NCBI GenBank assembly: GCA_024195265.1
Contig: JAJLRJ010000006.1
Span: 33,106,434-33,170,433 of the forward strand
Length of the DNA stretch: 64,000 nt
Direction: 5' to 3'
DNA from: Dendrophyllia cribrosa
Taxonomy: Eukaryota > Cnidaria > Anthozoa > Scleractinia > Dendrophylliidae
In this document: positions 53,459 through 62,872 of the stretch, in pieces
Layout: every line of letters starts with the position of its first letter
Position numbering within the stretch: the first letter of the stretch is position 1
The notes under the pieces: generated by a model
The model's input: the letters and a program-made list of their open reading frames with translations, nothing else
Told to the model about the DNA's origin: nothing
The model's database searches: none
Translations under genes and position numbers: made by a program

Positions 53459-55576
53459 ATGATCAAGAGTGATCTTGAAAAATTAAGTAAGTTAGAACTA
53501 ATTGAGTTGCTATTGAAGCAACAAAAAACACAAGTCACACCAGTTGCAGCACCAAGAACTAAAAAACCAGTTCCAACACCTCGTAAAAGTGTAAATCAAA
53601 TGGTTCAAAATTATGAAAACAACATAATTCTTCCACCATTAGAATTTAGGGATAAACCAGTTGCAGCACCAAGAACTAAAAATATTCAACCAGTACCATT
53701 ACCAAGAACCAAAAATATTAAACCAGTGGCAGCACCAAGAACTAAAAATATTCAACCAGTACCATTACCAAGAACTAAAATACAGCAAACCAAAAAAGCT
53801 TTGAATGGATATACAAAATCATTCATAATAGACATAAAAAATATGAAAGACCCGTTAATTCAACTACAAAATACTAGAAAAGCAGTCGCATACAATTTAA
53901 TACATCTATTAATATCTATGAAAGGTTTGAAATTTGTTGAAACACTTAAGGTAACATTCACAAAAATATCAGATAGTGAAACAGTTTATAAGACCGCATA
54001 TTTCAACAGTACAGCTCAAACAATCATAAATAATCTAGAGATTACTAAATCACTTGAAATGTCAAAACAAAACATACTAAATAAGATTGCAGTTTGGATT
54101 TCAGAGGGATCTGGTTGGACTGTTACATCAGTTAACAATCATTATCTAAATATTATAAAATATCAACCAATGAGAGGATCTTCATATATCAAACTACCAA
54201 AAGAACTCAGAAACAGTGCGAAGGGATTGATCAACATGAAAAATGAGGATAATGAATGCTTCAGGTGGTGTCACATTAGACATTTGAATCCTCAAGACAA
54301 ATACCCACAGAGAATTAAAAAAGTTGATAAGCAATTCATTGAAAATTTAAATTATTCAGGAATTGATTTCCCAGTCACCACCAAACAATACAATAAGATT
54401 GAAAAACAAAATAATATCAACATCAATGTTTTTGGTTATGAAGACAAACAACCATATCCAATTTATGTCTCAAAAGAAAAATATGCAGACCGTATGAATC
54501 TGCTTCTTATAACAGAAAATGAAAACAAGCACTATGTATTGATTAAAGATTTTAACAAGTTAATGTACAATCAGACAAAACACAAAGAAAGAAAACATTT
54601 CTGCATGTATTGTCTTCAATGCTTCAGCTCTGAAAGAGTATTAACTGATCATAAAGAAAACTGTATACAAGTGAATGGCACACAAGCGATAAAAATGCCT
54701 GACAAAAATAACAACATACTAAAATTCAACAACTTCCATAAACAACTGCCTGTACCATTTGTAATCTATGCTGATTTCGAAGCTATAACAGGAAAGATTC
54801 AGGGATGTAAACAAAATAATGGTTCATCATACACTGAAGCATACCAGAAGCATACAGACTGTGGATATGGTTATAAAGTAGTTTGTTGTTATGATGATAA
54901 ATATACGAAACCAATACAAATATATAGAGGTGAAAAGGCTGTGTACAAATTCATGGAAGCTATGCTTGATGAAGTCAAATATTGTAAGAAAGTCATGAAA
55001 AAATATTTCAACAAACCATTAAAAATGACAAAAGATGATGAAGATAAATTTCAAAAAGCTAAAGAATGTCACATTTGTAATAATTCATACACTGAAAAAG
55101 ATATTCGAGTTAGAGATCATTGTCATATAACTGGTAAATACAGAGGCTCTGCTCATCAAGATTGTAATCTCAACTTTCAAATAAATGATAAAATTCCAGT
55201 AATATTTCACAATCTCCGTGGGTATGACAGTCATTTTATAATGCAAGAGATTGGTGAAATTGTCAAGAAGCATACATATACAAATAAAAAAGGTGAAAAA
55301 TGTGAAATGAATATTAATTGTATTCCAAACAATATGGAAAAATACATGGCTTTCATGCTTGGTAATAATCTAACATTCATAGATAGTTTCCAATTCATGA
55401 GCTCTAGCTTGGATAAATTAGTTAGTAATCTACCAAAAAATTCATTAAAATATACATCTGAATATTTCAAAGACAAAGAATTGAATTTAATGACTAGAAA
55501 AGGAGTATATCCATACGACTTCATGGACAGTTTTGACAAGTTCAATGAAAAGCTACCAACAAAAGAAGACTTATAG
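53459..55576 (+). CDS. Protein-primed DNA polymerase B, N-terminal and exonuclease part
   Basis: 705 codons. Residues 25-118 hold a proline-rich array with PVAAPRTK, PVPLPRTK and PVPTPRK units, about seven P-x-x-x-P-R motifs. Then come the N-terminal domain, a zinc motif (HFCMYCLQCFSSERVLTDH), exonuclease I (FVIYADFEAI), a CHIC..RVRDHCHITGKYRG zinc-like block, exonuclease II (FHNLRGYDSHF) and YPYDFMDSFDKF. The frame stops at TAG 55574-55576, and the polymerase continues in the +1 frame. The enzyme copies the element from protein-primed ends. Start context TATAATATATG. Confidence 0.93.
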   Translation: MIKSDLEKLSKLELIELLLKQQKTQVTPVAAPRTKKPVPTPRKSVNQMVQNYENNIILPPLEFRDKPVAAPRTKNIQPVPLPRTKNIKPVAAPRTKNIQPVPLPRTKIQQTKKALNGYTKSFIIDIKNMKDPLIQLQNTRKAVAYNLIHLLISMKGLKFVETLKVTFTKISDSETVYKTAYFNSTAQTIINNLEITKSLEMSKQNILNKIAVWISEGSGWTVTSVNNHYLNIIKYQPMRGSSYIKLPKELRNSAKGLINMKNEDNECFRWCHIRHLNPQDKYPQRIKKVDKQFIENLNYSGIDFPVTTKQYNKIEKQNNININVFGYEDKQPYPIYVSKEKYADRMNLLLITENENKHYVLIKDFNKLMYNQTKHKERKHFCMYCLQCFSSERVLTDHKENCIQVNGTQAIKMPDKNNNILKFNNFHKQLPVPFVIYADFEAITGKIQGCKQNNGSSYTEAYQKHTDCGYGYKVVCCYDDKYTKPIQIYRGEKAVYKFMEAMLDEVKYCKKVMKKYFNKPLKMTKDDEDKFQKAKECHICNNSYTEKDIRVRDHCHITGKYRGSAHQDCNLNFQINDKIPVIFHNLRGYDSHFIMQEIGEIVKKHTYTNKKGEKCEMNINCIPNNMEKYMAFMLGNNLTFIDSFQFMSSSLDKLVSNLPKNSLKYTSEYFKDKELNLMTRKGVYPYDFMDSFDKFNEKLPTKEDL

Positions 55577-57260
55577 TATTCTAAATAATCAACATATTAG
55601 TAATGAAGACTATAAACATGCTCAAACTGTTTGGGAAACATTCTCTCTTAAAAACATGGGAGAATACCATGATTTATATCTAAAATCTGACATCCTTCTA
55701 TTAGCGGATGTATTTGAAAACTTCAGAAAGACCTGCCTGCAATACTACAAATTAGACCCATGTCATTACTTCACAAGTCCGGGTCTTAGTTGGGATGCTG
55801 CATTAAAGATGACTGATATCAAACTTGAATTGATGACTGATGTTGACATGTTTCAGTTCATTGAAAAGGGTATGAGGGGTGGTATATCGTATATAGCCAA
55901 TCGATATGGTAAGGCAAACAATAAGTACATGAAATCATATAATGAGAAGGCGCCCTCAAAGTATATCATGTATCTTGATGCCAACAATCTGTATGGTTGG
56001 GCAATGAGTCAATACCTTCCAACTGGTGGATTCAGATGGATGACAGAAAAACAGATTGACAATATAGATTTAGCTAAGTATAAAGAAGACAGTAAAAAGG
56101 GTTTGATACTAGAAGTTGATTTAAAATATCCCAAAAAGCTGCATAACTTACATAACGACTACCCGCTAGCTGCTGAGAGGGTATGTGTGAAAAAAGATAT
56201 GTTATCCAATTATTGTAAAGAAATAGCTACCAAATATAATATATCAACAGGTTTAGTTCATAAATTGATACCAACATTAAGCAACAAAGAAAAATATGTG
56301 CTCCATTATAGAAACTTACAATCATACACTGATCTCGGTTTAAAAATAACTAAAATTCATCGAGTATTAGAATTTGATCAGTCACCTTGGCTTAAACAAT
56401 ATATTAACTTCAACACAAACAAACGAAAAAATGCTAAAAATGCTTTTGAAAAAGATTTCTTCAAACTCATGAATAATTCAGTATTTGGAAAAACAATGGA
56501 AAACTTAAGAAATAGAGTTGATGTTAGATTAGTAACTGATGAAAAGAAACTATTAAAAATGGCTGCTAAGCCTACTTATGTAAGTAGTAAGATCTTCAAT
56601 GAGAATTTGGTAGCAGTGCATAAGCTTAAAGAAACATTAACCCTAAACAGACCAGCTAATGTTGGTATGTGTATTCTTGATCTTAGTAAGACATTAATGT
56701 ATGATTTTCATTATAACTACATAAAAAAGAAGTATGGAGACAAAGCTAGATTATTATTCACAGATACAGACAGCTTAACCTATGAAATCAAAGCTGAAGA
56801 TGTCTACTCAGACTTCTGGAAGGATAAAAATAGATTTGATAACAGTGACTACCCAGAAAGCTCACCGTATTTTGATAAGACAAATAAAAAAGTAATTGGT
56901 AAATTCAAAGATGAGGCTGCAGGTATACCAATAACCGAATTCGTCGGATTGAGATCGAAAATGTATAGCTACATAAAAGACAACCAAACAGGAGGAAAAA
57001 CTGCTAAAGGAATCAAAAAGAATGTTATAAATAACGATATAAAACATGAAAACTATAAAGAAACATTATTTAATAAAAAACAAATACATCATAAAATGAA
57101 GACAATCAGAAGTCAAAACCATCAATTAGGGAGTTATGAAATTAATAAAGCATCACTCAGCTGTTTCGATGATAAAAGATATATATTAGACAATGGACAT
57201 GAAAGTTATGCATACGGACATTATCTTATCAAAAACACAACTACTGAAATCATGGCGTAA
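55533..57260 (+). CDS. Protein-primed DNA polymerase B, polymerase part (frameshifted)
   Basis: This frame is +1 to the previous one. Recognisable homology starts at about 55570. It carries exonuclease III (YLKSDILLLADVF), motif A (YLDANNLYGWAM, with the Polinton-type DxxNLYG), motif B (KLMNNSVFGKTMENL) and motif C (FTDTDS). The break lies between 55566 and 55578 at a short T run. I infer a small deletion, an assembly error or a +1 recoding site. The last 548 bp are inside the right TIR. Confidence 0.92.
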   Translation: MTSSMKSYQQKKTYSILNNQHISNEDYKHAQTVWETFSLKNMGEYHDLYLKSDILLLADVFENFRKTCLQYYKLDPCHYFTSPGLSWDAALKMTDIKLELMTDVDMFQFIEKGMRGGISYIANRYGKANNKYMKSYNEKAPSKYIMYLDANNLYGWAMSQYLPTGGFRWMTEKQIDNIDLAKYKEDSKKGLILEVDLKYPKKLHNLHNDYPLAAERVCVKKDMLSNYCKEIATKYNISTGLVHKLIPTLSNKEKYVLHYRNLQSYTDLGLKITKIHRVLEFDQSPWLKQYINFNTNKRKNAKNAFEKDFFKLMNNSVFGKTMENLRNRVDVRLVTDEKKLLKMAAKPTYVSSKIFNENLVAVHKLKETLTLNRPANVGMCILDLSKTLMYDFHYNYIKKKYGDKARLLFTDTDSLTYEIKAEDVYSDFWKDKNRFDNSDYPESSPYFDKTNKKVIGKFKDEAAGIPITEFVGLRSKMYSYIKDNQTGGKTAKGIKKNVINNDIKHENYKETLFNKKQIHHKMKTIRSQNHQLGSYEINKASLSCFDDKRYILDNGHESYAYGHYLIKNTTTEIMA

Positions 57261-57521
57261 TACCGACTCAATAATTGCTTTTTAATGAGGTGAAAACGCA
57301 AAATAGAAATATTTGATAAAATTCAGAAAATTAAAAACATATAGATTTCAAAAAAAAACTGAAAACATATAGATTTCAAAAAACTGAAAACCAAAAACAG
57401 GAAACCAGAAATCTGAAAACATATAGATTTCCATTAAATGAGAAAAGTAGGATATGAGTTGGGTTTGGTAACAGAGTATTTTTTACAAAAATGCTCTGGT
57501 ACCCCCAACTCCTATACTACT
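56713..57521. repeat. Right terminal inverted repeat (809 bp)
   Basis: Mirror of 40656-41464. It includes the polB 3' end and a roughly 260-bp non-coding outer part with the AAATCTATATGTTTTCAG units. Confidence 0.95.
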
Positions 57522-57527
57522 GGCGAG

Positions 57528-57793
57528 TCCAAGCGCAATTGATTGTCGTTTGTCAAAACTATTTTTAATGACTACTATACTTGACAGAGAAGTGCAGCCT
57601 GCTCCAATGCCTAGAACACCATAACAAACGAACAAAAGGATCAAGCTTTCTGCAAATGAAGCCACAGTTAAACTGAAAGCGCTTATAAGGCACCCGACCA
57701 TGGACACCACTCGACAACCAAAGCGATTGATCAGAGAACCTGCAAACGGACCAACAGCAAAAGCGAAGGCAACTGAAAGAGAGCCAATCCAAG
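57528..57793 (-). pseudogene. Gene C second exon, 5' part (split by the Polinton)
   Basis: The acceptor TTTCTTCAG precedes 57793. It encodes AWIGSLSVAFAFAVGPFAGS, NRFGCRVVSMVG, FVCYGVLGIGAGCTSLSSI and KRQSIALGLAS, homologous to TM2-TM5 of genes A and B. The exon is cut at the 6-bp duplicate GGCGAG (57522-57527). The first exon of gene C was not found up to 64 kb. Confidence 0.9.
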
Positions 57794-57871
57794 CTGAAGA
57801 AAAAAAAACAGACATTAATCACATTGGCAATACACATTATTTCTCAGCCAATTATCAAAATCACAATATTT

Positions 57872-58155
57872 AGAGCGCTTTTCAAATGAGTATCGAAAGT
57901 AATTACACAATTGCTTTGGTTTTTCATTGCTACGCTTTGTGATTGGCTAAAAAATCTCGCGCCACTTTCTCTACCAATCAGAAGTAAAACCAAAACCAAT
58001 CGTGACTTGCTCGTACGCGTTTTCCTGCGCTTGGCGCCGCAGACATGTTATTGCTTCGAGCTCTGATTAGTTCATTGGATTGTATACGACTGCTGTGTTT
58101 GGTCAGAGTAATTACTTAGGTTTTGGTTTTACGACACTCAATTGAAAACTGCTCT
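57872..58155. mobile_element. MITE with AGAGCAGTTTTCAATTGAG ends, copy 2
   Basis: Relative of 39634-39900, with a diverged left end (AGAGCGCTTTTCAAATGAG) and a good right end. An inverted partial copy of the same family follows directly (58156-58325), with ACCAAAACCAAAGTAAT and AACACTTGCGAGCAAGTCACG. Confidence 0.7.
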
Positions 58156-58357
58156 ACAACCAAAACCAAAGTAATCACCCTGATCAATCACAACAGACGT
58201 CGACAATCCAATGAACCAATAACCCGAAGCAAATATACATCACCGGCGCCAAGCGCGGGAAAACACTTGCGAGCAAGTCACGATTGGTTTTGGCGCGAGA
58301 TTTTTCAGCCAATCAGAAAACGTTGAAACAATGATAATGTCTATATGAAAATATATT

Positions 58358-58450
58358 CATACATGTATGAACTGCGGAGAAAGAATTAAAGAGAATGTGA
58401 TCATCGCAGTTATGCAGCAACTGAACGAGTTGCAATTAGAACCTGAAAAA
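58358..58450 (-). repeat. SINE 3'-part fragment
   Basis: ATGAACTGCGGAGAAAG...GATCATCGCAGTTATG...GTTGCAATTAGAACCTGAAAA repeats the body of the neighbouring SINE without its tRNA head. Confidence 0.55.
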
Positions 58451-58511
58451 AAAATAATATTATTTATTCGAAAATTAAAATAATTTAAAATGAGATATAT
58501 GAAATAAATCA

Positions 58512-58668
58512 TATATGAACTGCGGAAATGAAATCAAATGAAGAATGATCCTCGCAGTTGTGAACGCAATTTAAGCAATTGCGAAAAGAAGCCTGAAAAA
58601 AATTCAGGACTTCAACGGGGTTCGAACCCGTGACCTCGCGATACCGGTGCGATGCTCTACCAACTGAG
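58512..58668 (-). mobile_element. tRNA-derived SINE, head cut by the LINE 3' end
   Basis: Minus strand: AGCTCAGTTGGTAGAGCATC (A box), GGTCACGGGTTCGAACCCCG (B box and T arm), AAGTCCTGAATTTTTTTC, then a body with GCAATTGCTTAAATTGCGTT and CGCAGTTCATATATG. The first 7 or so bases of the tRNA acceptor arm are replaced by AAATAAAAAAA, the 3' tail of the LINE next door. Confidence 0.75.
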
Positions 58669-59339
58669 CTTTTTTTATTTCTGGCGTTCCGCAGGGCGGT
58701 AGTGCAATGCCCCGCGATCATGTAAAACGGTGGGATAAAAACGAGGAAGAGGAGAACGCCAGGGTGAGGGAGCACCAGCTCGCCAAACTCGCTAGGGAAT
58801 CGAACCCCACCTCACCGGGAATCTAAAAAGCAGAGCACCAGCAACTACCTGCGTAACTATATACGTAAAAAAGGAGGTAAAACAATTGGATAAGACAACT
58901 AAAAAACAGTTAAAATTAAATAAAACATACTAAAAGCCAAGTGGTACAAACTAAGAAGAAACACGTACAATGCTTATGTAAGGAAAACCCGGGAAGAGGT
59001 TCGAGAAGTACAACCAACTAAGGCGACCGCACTAGCCAGGACCAGAAAACAACGCCGTGACGAGACCCAGACCACACAAAAGGATCACGCAGTACAACCG
59101 CTAAAGGCGACCACGATCACCAGAAACAACAAAAACAAGCCGGAACAAGTACAGCAAAGGGTCACGCAGTGCAACCAATCAAGGCGACCACGATCACCGG
59201 AACAAGAAAAGCAGGGGGGATCATGCAGTGCAACCAATGAAGGCGACCGCAATCACCCAAGGCAGTAGGGGAATAAGTAGAGACCGGAATAAGCAGAAAA
59301 AGAGGAGGGATCACGCAGTACAACCGAGATAGGACACAG
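58669..59339 (-). other. LINE 3' UTR with tandem repeats
   Basis: Five imperfect units of GTGCAACCAATCAAGGCGACC type plus ACGATCACC occur on the plus strand at about 59009, 59091, 59168, 59228 and 59317, spaced 60-90 bp. The UTR ends in an A-rich tail (minus strand) at the SINE. A GGGTTCGATTCCC (minus) near 58795-58810 looks like another B box. Confidence 0.65.
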
Positions 59340-60554
59340 TCACAGACAAACAGAAAAAGTCTCGTCACACACCGTACCAACTAAGCCCCGAGCGCCCCAC
59401 TGGCGTGCAAAAAAACGGCGACGCTGGGCAGATTGAAAACGCTTGAAAAAAACAGGTAAGAAGAAAGAAACCCTGGCTCTAAACTGGGCCAGCAACCTAG
59501 GGCCTGAGGGTCGCACGTCGCGGAAACGAAAATCATTCCGCTGCTTCCAGACCAGAAATTTCAAGACATTCAACAAATACGCAAAAACAAGAGGAACGCA
59601 ACGGAAGTCATCAGAGGAAAAGCCAAACAACATAACCTTGGCATCAATAGGGGGAGCCAAGGGGGAAGCAGCGGACAACAACGTCTGAACACGAGCAATG
59701 CCCTGCTGGATAAAAGGGCACGAAAAGAAAAGGTGCTCTAAAGACTCGTTGCCAGAACCACAAAAACAAACAGGATCAAAATTGTAACCAAAAGAAATCA
59801 AACGGTCCGCAGTAAAAAGAACCCCGTTGTCAACCTGCCAATTCACATCAAAGACATGACGGTCAAGCGGCATGCACGAAAGACTAGACCACGTAGAAAG
59901 CCAATCAACATTACCATAAATAGGAAGAAACTTGGATATACACCTAGGAACACACGCCAAAGAAGAGAGATACGACACGTAAACCACCTTAGAGGTGATG
60001 GTCTCCACCGGCAAAGGCCCAGATGGAAATGAGGCACCAACAGCTAAGCCGGAAGTGAGAGCCATCCCCCCCAGAAAACGCCACGCGTAGAACAGAGAGC
60101 GATAAAACGAAGGAAAAACGTCAGGTGAAAAGAAAGAAGGATTAGCAAAGACGACAGAGGGACCCACACCATAACGATCAAAACACCAATAGGTCAAAAG
60201 AGAGACCCAACCACTAGGCGAAACACGATACCGCTTGACCCATTGTACAAGTAAAGCAAACATTTTAGCCTCTACGGAAACCATGGAGAGACCTCCACGA
60301 AGACGGGGGTGGATTACAATGTTACGAGCAACCTTATCAGATTTCCCACCCCAAAGAAAGGAAAAGGCCAGCTTATCAAGCTGCAGGCGGACCCACGGGG
60401 GCATCCCCACCAGAGACCCCACATACCAAACTTTAGAGAGAGCCAGGGCATTAATGACAAGGACCTTGCCTTGGAAGGACAACACACGATGACGCCAAAA
60501 ATTTAAAACCCGCCGCACGGCCTCAATACGGGGCAACCAATTTGCTTCATCCAC
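59340..60554 (-). pseudogene. LINE ORF2 C-terminal part with zf-RVT
   Basis: 404 codons, open to the stop at 59340. It includes the RT thumb region (RRVLNFWRHRVLSFQGKV..NALALSKVWYVGS), WGGKSDKVARNIV and the zinc knuckle block CFCGSGNESLEHLFFSCPF, typical of L1/Tx1-type LINEs. It is joined to the RT frame by a 1-bp shift in a T8 run at about 60570-60577. Confidence 0.85.
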
Positions 60555-60558
60555 ATCA

Positions 60559-61191
60559 CTATTCCCAATAAAAAAAACCCAGCACTTTTATCTTGGAGTC
60601 TGTCCACTGGATGGCAACAGGGGCATCGGAACGACCGCGCCACCCACCCAACCACAACCCTTCACACTTCTCCAGATTTAGCTTAGCGCCAGAACCCTTT
60701 TCGAAATCTTCGTACACATCAAAGACAGAGACCAAGGCAAGGTCGGAAAGAACGATAACAGAGGTATCATCGGCATATAGGGACAAAACAGGGAGAGGCC
60801 GTGGCACACGAGGGAGGGAAAGACCAACAATATATGGATTGGCCCTAATATTGGCCGCCAAAACCTCCATGGATAGTACATAAAGGAGGGGAGATAGGGG
60901 GCACCCCTGCCTCACACCGCGAGAAGGTTTAAGCCGGTCCGAGGTATAACCATTTACCAAAACCGCACTAGAAATGTCAGTGTAAAGCAGTCGAATCCAC
61001 CGGACAAAGTCCGGGCCAAAACCCAGGTGTGCCAAAACCGCTAAAAGAAAATCCCAGTCTACTCGATCGAATGCCTTTTCCTGATCCAGGGCCAAGATGG
61101 CGGCACAGCAACCCGTCTCCTTAGTATATTCCACCACATCCCGAAGTAAAGCCACATTCTCCCCGATATACCGCCCCTTGACCCCGCACGT
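60559..61191 (-). pseudogene. LINE ORF2 reverse transcriptase core
   Basis: ALDQEKAFDRVDWDFL (motif A), RGVRQGCPLSPLLY (motif B) and SLYADDTSV (YADD, motif C) are all present. The upstream frame is interrupted by TAG at about 61190-61192, directly before TCGVKGRYIGENV. Tx1/L1-clade features suggest insertion by target-primed reverse transcription. Confidence 0.88.
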
Positions 61192-61192
61192 C

Positions 61193-62323
61193 TAGTCCGG
61201 AGCCACCAACTGAAGAACCTTCAACAGACGACCAGCCAGAGCCCGAGCACACATCTTGTAATCTGAATTTAGCAGACTAATAGGCCGCCAATTCCTGTGA
61301 AGAAGACGGTCCCCCTTCTTAAAAATTAAAGAGATCAGAGCCAGCCGCTGCGACGGAGAAAGAAGCCCGGAGGCGAAGGATGCATTGAAGACCTCAACAA
61401 GGTCGTCACCAAGAACGTCCCAAAAGGTAAGATAAAACTCAGGGGGGAGCCCGCCAGAACCAGGGGCTTTACCTTTGGCCATCCCTCGAAGAGCAAGCAA
61501 AACTTCTTGGTTCGATAAGAGACCCTCGCACAGGGGAACCTGGTCGGGGGGGGAGACGAGCAGTGAGATTGTCCAAAAGACGGGACTGAACCTAAGGGTC
61601 GGTAGCACAAGCAGTAAACAGCGACGAATAGAAACCGCGCCAAGAATCCAGGATATCATTCAGATTAGTCACCGTGGTACCATCAGACAAACGCATGGCC
61701 GAGATCCAGGACTCAGCCCCCCGTTTCTTCTCCGAACGTAAAAAGAATTTGGACGAGGACTCACCCTCCTCAGCCCACTGGATGCGAGAACGAACCCTGG
61801 CCCCCTCGGCCGCAATTTGATCAATAGATGCCAATTGAGTAAGAGTGGACTCATAGACGCCAAACAAATGGGAAGCCCCATTGTCAATTTGTTTTTTCAA
61901 ATGCGAAGCCAAATTGGTCAGCAACAATTTGCGTTGCTCCCTTCCTTGTGCCAAGCGACGACAATGTTGTACAGCAATACCCCTGATCTTTTCCTTCCCG
62001 CGGTCCCACCAGGTAGCAACCGACGAGAAGGAGGCCTTCTTACTACGCCAGTGGGACCAAAACTCCTTCACAGCCACCACAAAGTCAGAATCACATAAAA
62101 CAGAACAATTTAGCTTCCAACGTCCAGGACCACGCGGAAGAAAGGAAGGCGGGGGACACACAAAAACAACGGCTGAATGGTCAGAGAAAGGACAGGGAAC
62201 TATAGAGGAGGACTGGGCCGAGGCCAACCAAGAGGTGGGACAACCAAAGAGATCAATGCGGCTGGAGACAGAACCATTCCATCTCATCCAGGAATAGCCT
62301 CTCTGGGTGGGATTAAGATGACG
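61193..62323 (-). pseudogene. LINE ORF2 linker and RT N-terminal region
   Basis: Two frames. 61193-about 61550 holds GMAKGKAPGSGGLPPEFY and LISLIFKKGDRLLHRNWRPISLLNSDYK (RT motifs 0-2). About 61550-62323 holds FSDHSAVVF (endonuclease end) and the linker (HLKKQIDNGASHLFGVYEST; SRIQWAEEGESSSKFFLRSEKKR). Breaks are a frameshift in a C8 run near 61545-61552, a TAG at about 61592 and a TAG at 62324. Confidence 0.85.
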
Positions 62324-62872
62324 CTAGATATCCGTAATACAGCAGTACATGAAAAGAGCCCTCAACGAAGCACAACTGTCATGGGAATGGTCTAAAGGGT
62401 TCGAACCACGACGGTCAGTAGAACGGTTAAAAACGGCATTAAAGTCTCCCCCCACCACCGTGGGGACTGCAGGATCAACCATATCCTCAACGTAAGCATA
62501 GAAATCCTCCGGGTTACGATTGGGAGCGTAAACAGACGCCACCCGAAAAAAAACATCTCGACATTCAAATGCTGCAAGTACGAAACGCCCCTCCCTATCG
62601 GCCCAAGAGTTGACTAATCAGACCTGAGGGCGAAAGAGGATGACCGTACCGCACGCATGGGCCGACCCAGGCGAAGAGACAACTTGATAGCCCGCCGCTG
62701 AAAACCATGCCGACCCCTCCGCGCAAGACAAGACATGCGTCTCCTGTAGACAAACAAAATCGGCCCGCAGACCGAGCAGCCATTGAATGAAAGGAGCCCT
62801 TTTACTGGCATCACGGATGCCATTAGTATTCACCGTTACAAAATTGAATTTACCAATTGGGGGCCAAAATAA
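62324..62872 (-). pseudogene. LINE ORF2 APE-type endonuclease
   Basis: It carries TNGIRDASKRAPF, DFVCLQETH (catalytic Glu), SVYAPNRN and VVGGDFNAV, the usual APE endonuclease blocks. TGA at 62618-62620 interrupts it. The frame is the same as ORF1 and is open from directly after the ORF1 TAG (62873-62875) with no ATG before the conserved start. Confidence 0.85.

Larger units (their letters stand above)
40656..57521. mobile_element. Maverick/Polinton, 16,866 bp, nearly intact
   Basis: Ends are AGTAGTATAGG and CCTATACTACT, flanked by GGCGAG on both sides (40650-40655 and 57522-57527). The 6-bp TSD and AG..CT ends are the Polinton hallmark. The TIRs are 809 bp. The gene set covers replication (polB), integration, protease, packaging ATPase, both jelly-roll capsid proteins, fibre and accessory genes, so the element has the full morphogenesis kit expected of a polintovirus. 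The AT content is much higher than in the flanks. The only obvious coding break is a frameshift in polB, and TIR divergence is about one base, so the insertion is young. Confidence 0.97.
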
